A stretch of 64,000 bases of DNA from Lepraria neglecta (Eukaryota; Ascomycota; Lecanoromycetes; Lecanorales; Stereocaulaceae). Each line of letters opens with the position of its first letter. The first letter of the stretch is position 1. This document shows, one piece after another, positions 35,706-46,342 of this stretch. A program made the translations under genes and the position numbers. Below the pieces are notes generated by a model. That model searched no databases, was not told the origin of the DNA, and worked only from the letters and a program-made list of their open reading frames with translations. The stretch covers positions 2,728,001-2,792,000 of the forward strand of contig CM065649.1 of NCBI GenBank assembly GCA_033220425.1, read 5' to 3'.

Positions 35706-37211
35706 ATGAAGCTCACCGTTACTTTCCTCCTCCTTCCAGCAGTGCAGGCGTGGCCCAGCTACAATGGCCACGGCCACGGCCATGCCCATTCACGTCGCGG
35801 GTATGAAGCGTACAAGTCAGGCCAAAATCATGTCTCGGGTGCTGGCTTTCCTAGTGGCTCTGCAGTAGGTCCATTTGGCATGAGCAATGTCACTGCCAGC
35901 CAAGCTGGCACCGCAGTCGGCAACGCTGACAGCACCACGTCCACCGCCTACATCAGCTTGTACAACACCATCTACCAGACGCTGAGTGACACGGCACCAG
36001 CTGAAGCTGCATCCACTGCAGGCGGTCCTGCTGGTGCTTGTGGAGGAACAGTTACCGTGACAAACGCCAATACCGTCACTGTCACCGTCACTGGCGGAGG
36101 AGCAGAAGCTGTGACATCAGTGCCACCGGAGACTCAGGCTCCAGTGACACCGGAGAGTCAGGTTCCAGTGACTCAGGTTTCAGTGACACCATCTTCCACG
36201 GCACCTGAGATGGCACTACCGCCAGTCAAGCAGTCCTCTGTCCCTGCACCTGTCGCCCCAATCTCACAAGCTGCATCACCTGTGGAGAAGGCTGTAACTC
36301 CATCCTCCAGTTCCGCCTCAAGCACTGCCGCTCCTGCCGCTGAAGCGGCTTCGTCAACTCCCTCCACCGCTGCTGCAACACCTCAGGCTCAGTCTGCCTC
36401 CCCCCCAGGCAGTAAGCGTGGTCTTTTTATACCTACATCAGGAGACGGGACTCAAGCGGACTACGTCACTGCCTTCAACAACAACCCGGGAAAAATTTCA
36501 TGGATCGTCAACCAATTCTCGAGGCCCCCAAATGACCTCAGTTCAACGTTCCATTACGTCCCTCAGTGTTACGATAAGTTTTCCGATGTAAGCTACCCTG
36601 GTCAAGCACCCCACCAATGGACGACCAACGCGCAGGATGCAGTAGCAGCAGGGGAGAAATACTTCCTCTCTTTCGGAGAGGCCAACACAAACAACAGCCA
36701 GAACTTCTATATGGACGCTTCAACCGCTGCTTCAACCTTCATGACAATGTTGCAACCGTACGCCACCGAGAATGGTGTCAAGATTGGTGCTCCGGGCACT
36801 CTTGCGGAGCCTTGGGACATTCAATGGCAAAACGATTTCTTGGATGCATGCGCCCCACTTGGATGCAAGATCAGCTGGATCTCGGCTCACTGGTTCAGTC
36901 CGTGTGGATCTGCCACGGCCCAGGATTTGGCGGACACTTTCTATGGAACTGTCGACACCTACAAATCTATAGCCCAAAAGCATAGTGCGCAGTATGGCAT
37001 CGAGCTCAAAGTCTGGGTGGACAATTTCAGCCTGAACTGTGACAGCGCCACGCAGCAAGCGTTCTTGGACATTGTCGTGCCCAAAATGGAAGCAGATGAT
37101 ATGATTGAGAGATATGGCTACGTCTCGAGAACCGCGGTTTCGGATGGGAATGGCTTCCTCAACACTGATGGATCCATCTCGGACCTCGGCTTGCACTACG
37201 CGAACATGTAA
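35706..37211 (+). CDS. Secreted GH128-like glycoside hydrolase (Asl1-like catalytic core)
   Basis: Intronless, 501 aa. The signal peptide MKLTVTFLLLPAVQAW is followed by a His/Gly stretch and a long Ser/Thr/Pro/Ala-rich linker (to ~235), then the catalytic core beginning KRGLFIPTSGDGTQADYV. GH128 enzymes are beta-1,3-glucanases that act on cell-wall glucan. The acid/base Glu is present as Glu325 in SFGEANTNNSQN. In GH128 the nucleophile lies in a (T)EF motif near the end; here the corresponding VWVDNFSLN has Asp439-Asn440 instead of Glu, so activity may be lost or changed. Four Cys in the core could form disulfides. The start is the first ATG and gives a clean signal peptide. Confidence 0.82.
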   Translation: MKLTVTFLLLPAVQAWPSYNGHGHGHAHSRRGYEAYKSGQNHVSGAGFPSGSAVGPFGMSNVTASQAGTAVGNADSTTSTAYISLYNTIYQTLSDTAPAEAASTAGGPAGACGGTVTVTNANTVTVTVTGGGAEAVTSVPPETQAPVTPESQVPVTQVSVTPSSTAPEMALPPVKQSSVPAPVAPISQAASPVEKAVTPSSSSASSTAAPAAEAASSTPSTAAATPQAQSASPPGSKRGLFIPTSGDGTQADYVTAFNNNPGKISWIVNQFSRPPNDLSSTFHYVPQCYDKFSDVSYPGQAPHQWTTNAQDAVAAGEKYFLSFGEANTNNSQNFYMDASTAASTFMTMLQPYATENGVKIGAPGTLAEPWDIQWQNDFLDACAPLGCKISWISAHWFSPCGSATAQDLADTFYGTVDTYKSIAQKHSAQYGIELKVWVDNFSLNCDSATQQAFLDIVVPKMEADDMIERYGYVSRTAVSDGNGFLNTDGSISDLGLHYANM

Positions 37212-38642
37212 AGCCTGAAACCCAGCATAGCATAAGGCGTTGAGGTGGTCTAAGACCATACGGATCTACATCACGAGATGCTGGATGGAAATAAAATTTG
37301 ATGGATGTGGAGGAATGGGGTTTACTGGCTTTCTAGATGATGGCTTCCCGGCGCTTCTCAATGAAGATGCTGTTCGCTTCTTCGCGACACTCTTTTATTT
37401 TTCTTCTTCATGTACTTCATTTGAACGAAACTTGGTGGACAACATCAGTGCATGATTGCTACTTTAGATAGATCATCAGGCTCATTTAGCACAATGACAT
37501 GCTCTTGCATCTATGGTTCCTTGATGTTCTGTGATTGCTACCTGCACTGGTATGAGTGCTTATAGAGACGTGCATCCTGCTGCTCATAACCATGACAATC
37601 AATAGTGAGGATGTCACACGAGGAGAACATCCTGCTGTTGATGCCCGTGAAGATCTATAATGAGGTTGCCACGCGAGATGCACATCATGCTCCTCACGCT
37701 TACGTTAAAACCTAGTGAGACCGCCAAATGAGACGCCCATCATACCATTCACGCCCTTCAAGGTCTCTAGTGAAGGTGCCAGTTGAGAAGCGCAACATGC
37801 GACTCATGTCTGTAGGATTATGGTCCCAAGCCTGCGTGGGGCAACGCTATTTCCTCGTCATAGAAATTCTTTTTTGACAGATGATGCCATATAAAGCTAG
37901 CACACGACCGACTTCGACATGTTCACCGCATTGCGGCTTCTGGCTATCTACCAGACGCCTGTCAAACTTGCCACCGTCATTCAAGGCATTTTCATTAAGG
38001 ATAAGCCTAGACCACTATGTTCTCCATCCGGGCCATTCAAATCATTGCACACCCAGACCTAAATCGAAGTCACAACACTCCTACTAGCACATTAGTCAAA
38101 TTTGGAGACACTTATGAGCTCAAGGACGGCGGCTTCTTAAAAGTAAAAGAGCTGAAACTTCATACTAAAAGCCTAGTTGCTGTTGGAAGGATGTTCCGGG
38201 TGAGCGAGACTAAAGGACTAGAGCTGAAGGTTTATCTTTACGTTTTTTGCTGCCTCCCCGGTTTCGCCCTTGGTTTCGCCTTTATTTTGGCTTTTATAGG
38301 AACCGTTTTGCTATATATGTTTCTCTCGTTCTTTCATTGTCATCGAATCATTTATCAGTCTTCGACACGTGCCGCTTGGATTTTATGCTTGGGCCCAGTA
38401 TATACCTCATCTCTAACTCTCCGCTTAATTACACAATACATCTTCAGCGATGGGCATCACGTAGACTATAGCAGACAGATGCAGCACAACATGGATGTTT
38501 TCACACGGTGTTTGGCGGTCTGAGAGCTCTCTATAAAGTTACATGCTATTAAACACGGCTACCGAGGCATCACATGATCCTCAACAACAACCACATGCAC
38601 AACCGTCATATTAAAAGTCTCTGTCCATTCAGCACTCACATC
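37212..38642. other. Intergenic, contains a 55-bp minisatellite
   Basis: Region between convergent genes. It holds the tandem repeat listed separately. A 168-codon frame at 38017-38523 (+) contains a hydrophobic stretch near 38235-38340 (FCCLPGFALGFAFILAFIGT) and begins at a true ATG, but has no homologue I recognise. It could be a small membrane protein; I give it no separate call. Confidence 0.3.
37548..37822. repeat. Imperfect tandem repeat, 55-bp period, about 4-5 copies
   Basis: The anchor TAGTGAGG or close variant recurs at 37603, 37658, 37713 and 37768, exactly 55 bp apart. Within units, segments such as CATCCTGCTG/CATCATGCTC and CCACGCGAGA/CACACGAGGA also align. A partial unit precedes the first. 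Confidence 0.75.
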
Positions 38643-39968
38643 TCAAATCCCATTCCTCCCCAAATACTCAAAAATAACCCCATAAAACCCCGTCGCATTC
38701 GTCGCAAAATTCGTCCCATGCCCACTAGCCGGCTGCACATACGTCTCAAAGTTCTTCGCCCCAGTAAAAAGCGGATTAAACGACGGCCCCAACTCATTAG
38801 GACAATACCCACCACAAACAATATAATCGAACTCCCCACTCACCACCATCGCCGGCCCCTTGAATTCCGTCGCATTGATCTTCAAAAGCGGCTGCGCCGA
38901 GCTGACCAGCTCACTGACTGCAAACGGCTGCTTCGTCGCCTCTGAGAAAGCGGCTACGTCGTGCTCGTATGCGGGCGCTTTGAAGAAGTTGTTGATGTTG
39001 GAGATGACATCGCGGGTGGTGATGTAGCCGGCATCGAAGGCGGAGAATTTGGGGGATTGGAGGTTTGCGACGCGAGGTCTATATGATTTCAGAATCAGCA
39101 TTTTTCTTTGAAGATTTCATGGAAGAAAAACAACGTACCCGAAGCCTTGCAGCGCGAGACGGTCGTCGGAGCCTAGGAAACCGTAGCCAGTCATTATTGC
39201 TGCGTCGACGGCTGTGGGTTCTGCTGCGACGAGGGAGTTGGTTAGGATGGAGCCAAAGGAGTGGCCGACTAGGGTGATGGATGTGGGGGCGCTGGCGAGG
39301 AGGGTGTAGTGGCCAAGTCGGAGAGAGGCGATTAGGGAGGAGAGGACGGAAGTTTGGATGTTGAGTTGGTTTTCGAAGCCGGACACTCTGTGGGTGGAGG
39401 TTAGGGATTTCGATGGTATGAATTGTCGGGAGGGGATGCGTACTTAGTTGAGACACCGACGCCTAAACGGTCGTAGAAGAAAACGGAATACCCTTGATTG
39501 ATAGCGTATTGAACGAAATTGTATTGTTCAGGCTTGTAGGAGGGGTTCCAATAGCTGGGCTATGTTAGCGCTGTCCCCACACGTGCAATTCTCGTGAATA
39601 CCTCACCTTCGGTCAAAAGCAAGTCCATGCGTCGCCAACAATACCTTCCCTGCATTTGCACCGGCAGTATTGGGAGTGCAGAATGTCGCGCCAATGGTGT
39701 AATTCGCCGTCTGACTTACCGGGGCACCGATTGGCGATGGGATATCATCGTTGGTACGGCTAGAGGCTACGGATACAAAGTCAATGAAGCCGTAGTCATC
39801 ACTCCATTTGGGTGCAACCCATGGGTAGTTATCAGAGGTGGTGGTCACTGGGACCATGTAGTCCTGACATGTTGCGCCGGGTGGTATGTAGTAGGTGCCT
39901 TGGACGGGCCAGCTTATGGCGGTAGAGATGACCGAGAGAAGCAGGTAGAAGACCGCATATGACTTCAT
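38643..39968 (-). CDS. Secreted alpha/beta hydrolase
   Basis: Four exons: complement(38643..39078, 39139..39387, 39444..39554, 39607..39968), 1158 nt, 385 aa. The ATG at 39968 gives the signal peptide MKSYAVFYLLLSVISTAISW. FFYDRLGVGVST and the nucleophile elbow TLVGHSFGSIL (Ser201) are typical. Asp325 in SGEFDYIV and His361 in ASGHGTNF complete a triad. The paired Cys in VCGGYCP near the Asp suggest a disulfide. All introns are 52-60 nt with good branch sites. Proteins of this type are common extracellular hydrolases of plant-associated fungi; substrate unknown. A triplicated 34-bp repeat lies 78 bp upstream of the start. Confidence 0.85.
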
Positions 39969-40045
39969 TGCTATTGGATAGGAGCAACCGATTGTTTGTT
40001 GCAAACAGAGCTGTGGGATTTGGGTGATAGTGTATTCTGTAGAGA

Positions 40046-40147
40046 ACAATTGCAAGAGCTTGCTAGAGTATGCGAAGTTACAATTGCAAGGGCTTGTTAA
40101 AGTATGCGAAGTTACAATTGCAAGGGCTTGTTAAAGTATGCGAAGTG
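40046..40147. repeat. 34-bp tandem repeat, three copies, in the promoter of the secreted hydrolase
   Basis: Units 40046-40079, 40080-40113 and 40114-40147 each begin ACAATTGCAAG. Copies 2 and 3 are nearly identical; copy 1 differs at a few positions. They lie 78-179 bp upstream of the hydrolase start. Confidence 0.9.
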
Positions 40148-41687
40148 GTTGGGAAGTCGGATTTATATTATATGAAATTATCAGACACCGCTACTCAAAA
40201 CCATTGTGATGCTAATCATCACATTAAAGCCTCGGCTCCGGGACGTCAAAGTTGTCATGAAATAGCACGATCCTGACAATATTACGGGATGTAGTGTGAA
40301 GCTCGCGTGGCCAAGGAGCTTTCGATAGCACCGGAAGTTCGAGGCTTTTTTTCGACCATGAAAAATTTGCCACTTGATATGTCATTAGTATGCAGCACAA
40401 AGGGTGTCTCTTAATGAGATCACTGTTCAACGGCTAGCCAACCTGTTATACAAAAGCGTGATAACAAAAATTCTGCTGCTATTGGAAGGCACGAGAGGCG
40501 GTACTTGTATCAGAGAAGACGTCCAGGGAGAGTACCCAACGCTCAATTTGCATTCTACTTTCCCGGTTATCCGAGGTTCAAACAACTAACTTTGTGTAGA
40601 TTTCCGGTCAGCCGTCAATGGGATAGTCATCATCTTAATGCCAAGCGTTACACAGGTTCAACGGCGACGACTCACCACGGCGACAATTCCAAATTGCACG
40701 CCAAACGCGTAGTGTAGAATTTTGGCATCGTCGGCAATTTCCAGCGACCAAGATTTGCATCGTAAAAGCTTTCGTGAATGCCTCGATCTTAAAAATGTTG
40801 CCACCTACAGTCTGAAAGCTGCGTTGCAAAGCTACACAAATCTCATAGCGCCGGAGGTTCGAGGCTCTCCTTCTCATGACAGATTATGCTATCTGCTATG
40901 TCATGATTATGCAGCGCAAACGTTTTGTCTCTATTCGGATGTTGTGGAGAAGACGTTGTCAGCACTTATGCGTTTAGGGAATCACACCACGATAAGCTGA
41001 TCTCTGTCATGGGATCTTGCGGTAGGATGGTTTGTTGCAATACCACATCGCCGTTAATGACTTTGGCACTGGGCTCCATTGAGAGACGGTCAACCAAATC
41101 GGAGTCATTGCCACCTGCCCATGTGGCCTCAACGATCATCTCCACAACTGCTCTCGTCTTTTCATCGCCACCACGGGTGGAAGATCTCTCATGTCGTCAA
41201 TTATATGTGGAACATTGGAGGCGTCAATGAGCTATGAGCCCAAACGGAGGCCACAATAGAGCCGCATGTTATTGGTTCGCATAAGATAATTGACCTGCTG
41301 ACATCTTAGTTTGATATGGCGGCTAACTGTATCTGGAATGCTGCATACATTCTCATTCATCGTACAAGATTTTTGAATCACGGTGATTCGCAGACATCTC
41401 ACTTGAGATCTATACGGTACTAGAATCTATGAAAATCTATGGAATGAGATGATCGAGGCTAAGGCTTACCATTCATCTCATCTCATTAGCATTACTTGTT
41501 TTCGGAAATTTGCTCGTAACTACATCTCGGAGGTACCCTCGAATACAATAAATTGCACAACGATGCTTCAATATAAAGGAACAAGCCGTCCTCTTTCTTT
41601 CTCCTCTCGCAGGTATCCAACTAACAATCAAAATTCTCAATTCCAATACATACAATTCTCAGTCCTAGAAATCTGTACACCGAAGTA
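40148..41687. other. Intergenic with a diverged 520-bp-spaced duplication
   Basis: No gene is supported. 40327-40409 and 40847-40929 align without gaps at an offset of 520 bp (shared CGGAAGTTCGAGGCT/CGGAGGTTCGAGGCT and ATGTCATTAGTATGCAGC/ATGTCATGATTATGCAGC), so part of the region is an old duplication. Confidence 0.45.
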
Positions 41688-42406
41688 ATGTTATCCAGCA
41701 ACTTCAAAAACTTTGCTATAACAGTCGGCGCAATTACTCTTGCTAGTGGCGTCACTGCCGGCTACGTCTGTCAAGAATACCAAATCGGTCAATAAAAATC
41801 TCCCAACTACCCAATTTACATACACTAGCCGTCCTCACAGCCGTTGGTTACGAAGTAGCACGCCTCCCCCTCGTGCTCCCTTCCCCCCCTCATTTACCCC
41901 TCTCCATCCTGTACCCAACCATGTTGTCTTATAACCCCCATTCACCTCGCAAAGATATTATCAGCTTACCTTATTCTCATCATCCAGAACTATGTCGCAG
42001 ACCCGGGCGCGCCCTCAACCCCCCACTACAGCGGCTTCGAAATGACCAACAACTGCCAGCTAATTGCGCAGAACGGACAGACAGCGGACGGGAACCATAT
42101 GTGCAATGGCGGATATGGTGGTGGTGCAGATATGACATGTGAGCCTACTGCCTCCGCCTCCCCCCAAAGACCCTTTGCTGATTGATACGGAATAGGCAGC
42201 GATCCTGACCAGCGAGTAAAATGATCAATCTGGAAGATTGGGCGTTAAGTGAGGTATGCTGATGATGATATTTTAGTAGTGTGACTGCGGCAAAAGATAC
42301 AGCCAGAAATTCCTACACGTGCTTGAACAGCAGATACGACACGTCTTGCGATGTTACGTCTAGCTTGACGAGCTTTTATGTAAGTGGGTGCTGCCAGCCT
42401 AATTGA
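41688..42406 (+). CDS. Small Cys-rich secreted protein, exon structure unresolved
   Basis: The ATG at 41688 starts MLSSNFKNFAITVGAITLAS, a signal peptide ending VTA|GYVCQEYQIG. Downstream exons read YVADPGAPSTPHYSGFEMTN, then NCQLIAQNGQTADG, then MCNGGYGGGADMT (to ~42140). The last exon reads RNSYTCLNSRYDTSCDV and ends SGCCQPN before the TGA at 42404-42406. At least seven Cys are present in a protein of about 110-130 aa. A GTGAGC...AATAG intron (~42138-42196) restores a Cys codon. The first and last introns could not be placed with consistent phase, so a disabled copy is possible. Size, signal and Cys content fit an effector-like secreted protein; no named family was recognised. Confidence 0.45.
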
Positions 42407-43317
42407 TCGGTGCGTAGAGCGGCTTTGGTAACGAGGGCTGAGAGGGGAGAGAAAGGGGAATGGTCAGCTGATGGGGGGCCGACCGTTGTTGGAAAGCCAT
42501 TAGAAAAGTTGTCACGAAGTTGTAAACTCTATTGTTCAACAGAGTGATCGATTGATAGCATATTGGGTACGTCAATTCAAAATCGCATTTCGAGCGCATA
42601 ATTCTACACACCTTACCAAGCGCATGTACCACTAACCTAGACTCGATCTCGGCTTTTCAAATCCGGTTCATGTCGTCCTAGCGGCGCGAAATGAACAAAA
42701 CTTAACCTAGTTTTCCGCGAAATCTGGCTGGCAAATGTGGATGGGAAAAGTACTTAAGGCGGCTTTTCTCCCTACGCTTCGTTCTTCTTTCATACCACCG
42801 CAAGCATGCATACCTACGCATATCCGCCCCCTTCTTTTCTCCCGCATAGTACTATGCATACGCTTTGCATTATGCATATCACGACCCTTCAACTCTTCCG
42901 GATTTCCATGCTTGCTGTTTCAGTCTATTTTTAGCACTGTACTTCCAAACACTTGACTTTACCTGGTACTATTGTCTTGCCGCAACATGAACTCACTTGC
43001 CATGGTGCTGCGGCTCAAGCACCCTTGGAATGACTAACAAGGTCTTGTTCTTATCTCTTTCTGGTTTCAGCCTGCCTAATTTTTTCCCTCTGACTATGCA
43101 TATCATTCGCATGTATTTCATTATTCCATTCATTCAATTGCAGCTCTAATACATAATCCAAAAATCTCATACTGAAGCCTCCAACTGCTGGCTCCCGATT
43201 TCATGTAATGCATCATCATCATACTCTAAATTCAGAATCATGTGGATCATGTCGTTATTCATCCTCGTCATCAGGAAAGTCGTTCAACGTCGTCACTCAT
43301 CATCAGCAAGCAAACTC
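42407..43317. other. Intergenic, no supported gene
   Basis: Short frames only. 42720-43000 is pyrimidine-rich without a coding frame that continues. Confidence 0.35.
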
Positions 43318-43838
43318 TCATTTTTCCGCAACCGTGCCATTCACCCCAACCCCCTGCATCCTCGCCGTAACAATCAAAATCCAATTCCTCGTCCCATCAA
43401 CATCCGCCCAACCCCCCACAGCAGCAGCCTCACAGTACATAACAATATTATACGCCAACCCCACAATCTCGCTAATGCTCATCGTGATATAATCATCACT
43501 CTTATGGCGGTCCAGACTGATAGCACAAGGAGCATTGGTTAACTGAATAGGTTGGTTGCCGCGGTGGTAGATGCGTTGTCTGTCGACCTCGGGTGTTTGT
43601 AGGAGGCGGTTGAATGTGGGTTGGCAGGTGTGGAGGTCGAGGACTATGAAGGGGGATGTGGGGGGAGGACGCAGGTTGGTTTGCTTGTTATGAGGGAGGA
43701 GTTGGAGATGGTGGTGAGGGAGAGTGGAGGTGGGGAAGTGGTTGGTGGTGTTGGGATGAGCACGGCTGCTGATGCGAGAATTGCCGTGAGTAGGTGGGAG
43801 GCCAGGAGGCGCAAAGCAATCTTAGATCCTTGGAACAT
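43318..43838 (-). pseudogene. Small secreted protein with a frameshift in a 6-G run
   Basis: The ATG at 43838 starts MFQGSKIALRLLASHLLTAI with cleavage after ASA, a clear signal peptide. That frame ends at 43644, but another frame from the same point on continues FIVLDLHTCQPTFNRLL, DRQRIYHRGNQPIQLTNAPC and GWADVDGTRNWILIVTARM to TGA at 43320-43318. The switch lies at the G run 43660-43665 (C run on the coding strand) and is one base. Length with the frame joined would be about 173 aa. Family unknown; a base-call error in the homopolymer is as likely as a real mutation. Confidence 0.6.
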
Positions 43839-43949
43839 CTTGATCTTCTTTGCAGAGAAGTAGTAGATGTGTGTTGGGATCGACTAGGCATTAAATGGAG
43901 ATCATGGTATTTGTCTGTTGTAAGCACGATTGGCTGAATATCTTCCGCT

Positions 43950-44490
43950 TAGGCGAGTTCGCGCACGGTTGTGCTTGGGCCAGGCACCGCAGTCCCAATA
44001 TGGAAAATCCAGTTGGCGGTGCAGTTTTAGTACAACTCTCTTTGTGGCGAAGGAAGTTGATCCAAAGAATCATATGCAGAGTTGACATGAAACGGCTCCC
44101 GGTCTCCGATCTCACACATGCAGCCAGATATGCAAATCTTGGAACCGCGTTGGGACTCTCCGTAGTTCGAACATGGATAACACATTCCGGCAATGCGATT
44201 CTAGTACAATTCCTTTGTTGCGGAAGAAGTTGATCCAACGAGTATGATATGCAGCGATGACATGAAACAGCTTTCGGTCCTAGATCTCGTACATGCAACA
44301 CAACACAAGACTTCCGCCTTGTTGGGACTTTCCTTGGTCCGTACATGAAAAGAATGATGCTGGTAATGCGTTCTTAATTCGATTTAGTTTGTAGCGAAAC
44401 ATTGTCATTCAACGAGAATGCTGTGAAGCAGTTGACATGAAACGGCGCCTGGAATTCGATCTGGCACACGCAGCGCTCCAGGGGTCGTTG
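43950..44490. repeat. Tandem repeat, 175-bp period, three diverged copies
   Basis: GACATGAAAC recurs at 44084, 44259 and 44434, exactly 175 bp apart. Other parts keep the same spacing, such as AAGTTGATCCAA and GGCAATGCGATTCTAGTACAA. Copies differ by roughly a quarter to a third of positions. No coding content. Confidence 0.8.
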
Positions 44491-44750
44491 TCAGAAGAGG
44501 ATGTTGTCCACGCCTATATCTGTATCAGATTGAAACCTGGCATGGTCGGCAGATGTCTCAGGATAGGGCGTTAGAGAATCATCCTCATGCCCTTCGCATT
44601 CTTTTGTCATCTAATCCTCCCGTTGCATCACTAAGTGCAGTCGCTTCTCTTCTACGATGCTAGGCGGCGCGTACCCGCGAGACGCTGCGCGTCGTCCAGT
44701 AAATTCATCTCTTGCTTTAGGATTTGGTACTACGCCTGAACCCCCCGAGC

Positions 44751-46342
44751 TCATTTTCTTCGAAAGCCTGCTATAAGACTCTCAGAGTCCACTTTGCTAC
44801 GTCCGGTGGTTGACCAAGTAGAGTTCTGATGTCTGATTTCATGTAACAAAAGCCTTTCAAGGATAGGATGGTGTTCCATTGTTATGGCCGCACGAAGAGC
44901 ATTGCGATTCTCCACCGTTTTCGTTTCAGCGCGAGCTCCTTGGTCTAACAGATAATCAACAACCGATGGCTGGTTCTGAGAAACAGCAGCGTGGAGAGGG
45001 TTCATCCCGATGTTGCGATCAACATTGCCGTTGATGTCGACTCCGTTATCGACCCAGCGCTTTCACAATTCCTAGATGACCGTGTAAAGCAGTGACTTAG
45101 ATTGCACAACTAGTATAGCCTCTGTCAGCTCCGCGATCCAATATTAATCTCACACATTCTGCGTCTGACTTGGCCGCCGCGATATGAAGAGGGTTACCAT
45201 GATGAGCACCTTGAATGTCAGTCATGGCTCCCCGCTCCAAGAGATCACGAACACAGTCCAGACAGCCTCCTGTAATGGCCGCGTGAAGTGCATTGTCCAA
45301 AGGATCGTGGGGGCTACCTCGTGCCTCGATGTGGGCGCCTTAGTCAGGCAACAAATTCATGACGTTTCTTCAGCCATAAAATGCGGCAGTCATAAGAGGG
45401 GTTCCATGTTCTCGAAATAACTTTTCAATATCTGCCCCATTCAAAACCTGACGCTCGACTGTCCCATAATTGCCTTCTTTCATGGCCTCCCAGATACTGA
45501 CCCTTAAAATTTGACGATCTTAACCGCCGTGATGACGCAAGCCGCCGGGATTGGGATTTTGCAAAGCCGTCGACGCTGTGGTAGCGCTTGGGACGATCCA
45601 ATTAGCATCAACAAGTTCGAGGTTCTGAACCCATTCCTTCTGAGCCGAAGGGAAACTGGCGGCACAGCGCTCCACTGGCATACTAGTCTTCCCAAAGCTC
45701 TTGGCATATCGACTTATCCTCTGTTGGTAGCGACATAAGGCAGAGACGGGAATTACGGCGAGAACGGCCAACAAAACAAGCAGGTACGCCTCTCTAACCG
45801 TTAGTGGGTACAAACGCCCACTTCGTAACGCGTAACCAGCAGCTATCGGGTTATCGAGGTCAGGGGAAGCATCGAGTTCGACATATGGCGGCGCAGGAAA
45901 GGGTTTCCGAAGTGCTCGCTGGCAATCTGGAGGTAACGCTGCATTGCTAGCCTAGGGTGCTTTATCAGTCTCGTTGCATATGTCTCCAAGGCTGGCAGAC
46001 CTCTATTCCTACGCAGTATCCCACAAAATCTTTCTTCGCCGTCCATTTGGCCAGTTGCACTGCCTCGTAGGCATAATGCAGACCAAAGATCCCAAGGATG
46101 AATGCTGTCAGCAAGCTGAGCCAGGTGGCTAGAGGAAGTTGCTGCTTGAAGAAACGGTCTGATAATGCCATTATGTCGCTTACTGCCTTCCTCATGCCTC
46201 TTGACAGTTTATCGAGTAAGTAGTTTTTACATGCTGCAAGGCGTGTGCTCCAAGATGGGGGCCGTAATCTGTGAGATTCTGGGACCATCCTGTCTCCAAC
46301 CAGAGCCTCAAGTTGCACAGGCTGCAATCCGCTCGAAGACAT
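44751..46342 (-). pseudogene. Two-helix membrane protein with ankyrin repeats, pseudogene (copy 1)
   Basis: Exon 1 (46013-46342) starts MSSSGLQPVQLEALVGDRMV and has a membrane helix (WLSLLTAFILGIFGLHYAY) followed by EAVQLAKWTAKKDF. A 61-nt intron (45952-46012) leads in phase to exon 2 from 45951: RALRKPFPAPPYVELD, then a second helix (YLLVLLAVLAVIPVSAL). The same frame then continues through ankyrin repeats (WEAMKEGNYGTVERQV; NALHAAITGGCLDCVRDLLE) but is cut by TAA at 45522-45520, TGA at 45372-45370, TAA at 45342-45340 and TAA at 45099-45097. Three fit CAA-to-TAA and one CGA-to-TGA. Further indels follow before the last repeats (NPLHAAVSQNQPSVVDYLLD) ending at 44751. A related copy lies at 47117-48440. 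Confidence 0.8.

Noticed and set aside
38017-38523. 168-codon frame with a hydrophobic stretch
   Set aside because: Begins with ATG and has one hydrophobic segment, but no family resemblance and no neighbouring exon; left as a note in the gap entry.
40575-40590. GGTTCAAAC as a tRNA B box
   Set aside because: No A box at the right distance and no cloverleaf could be drawn.
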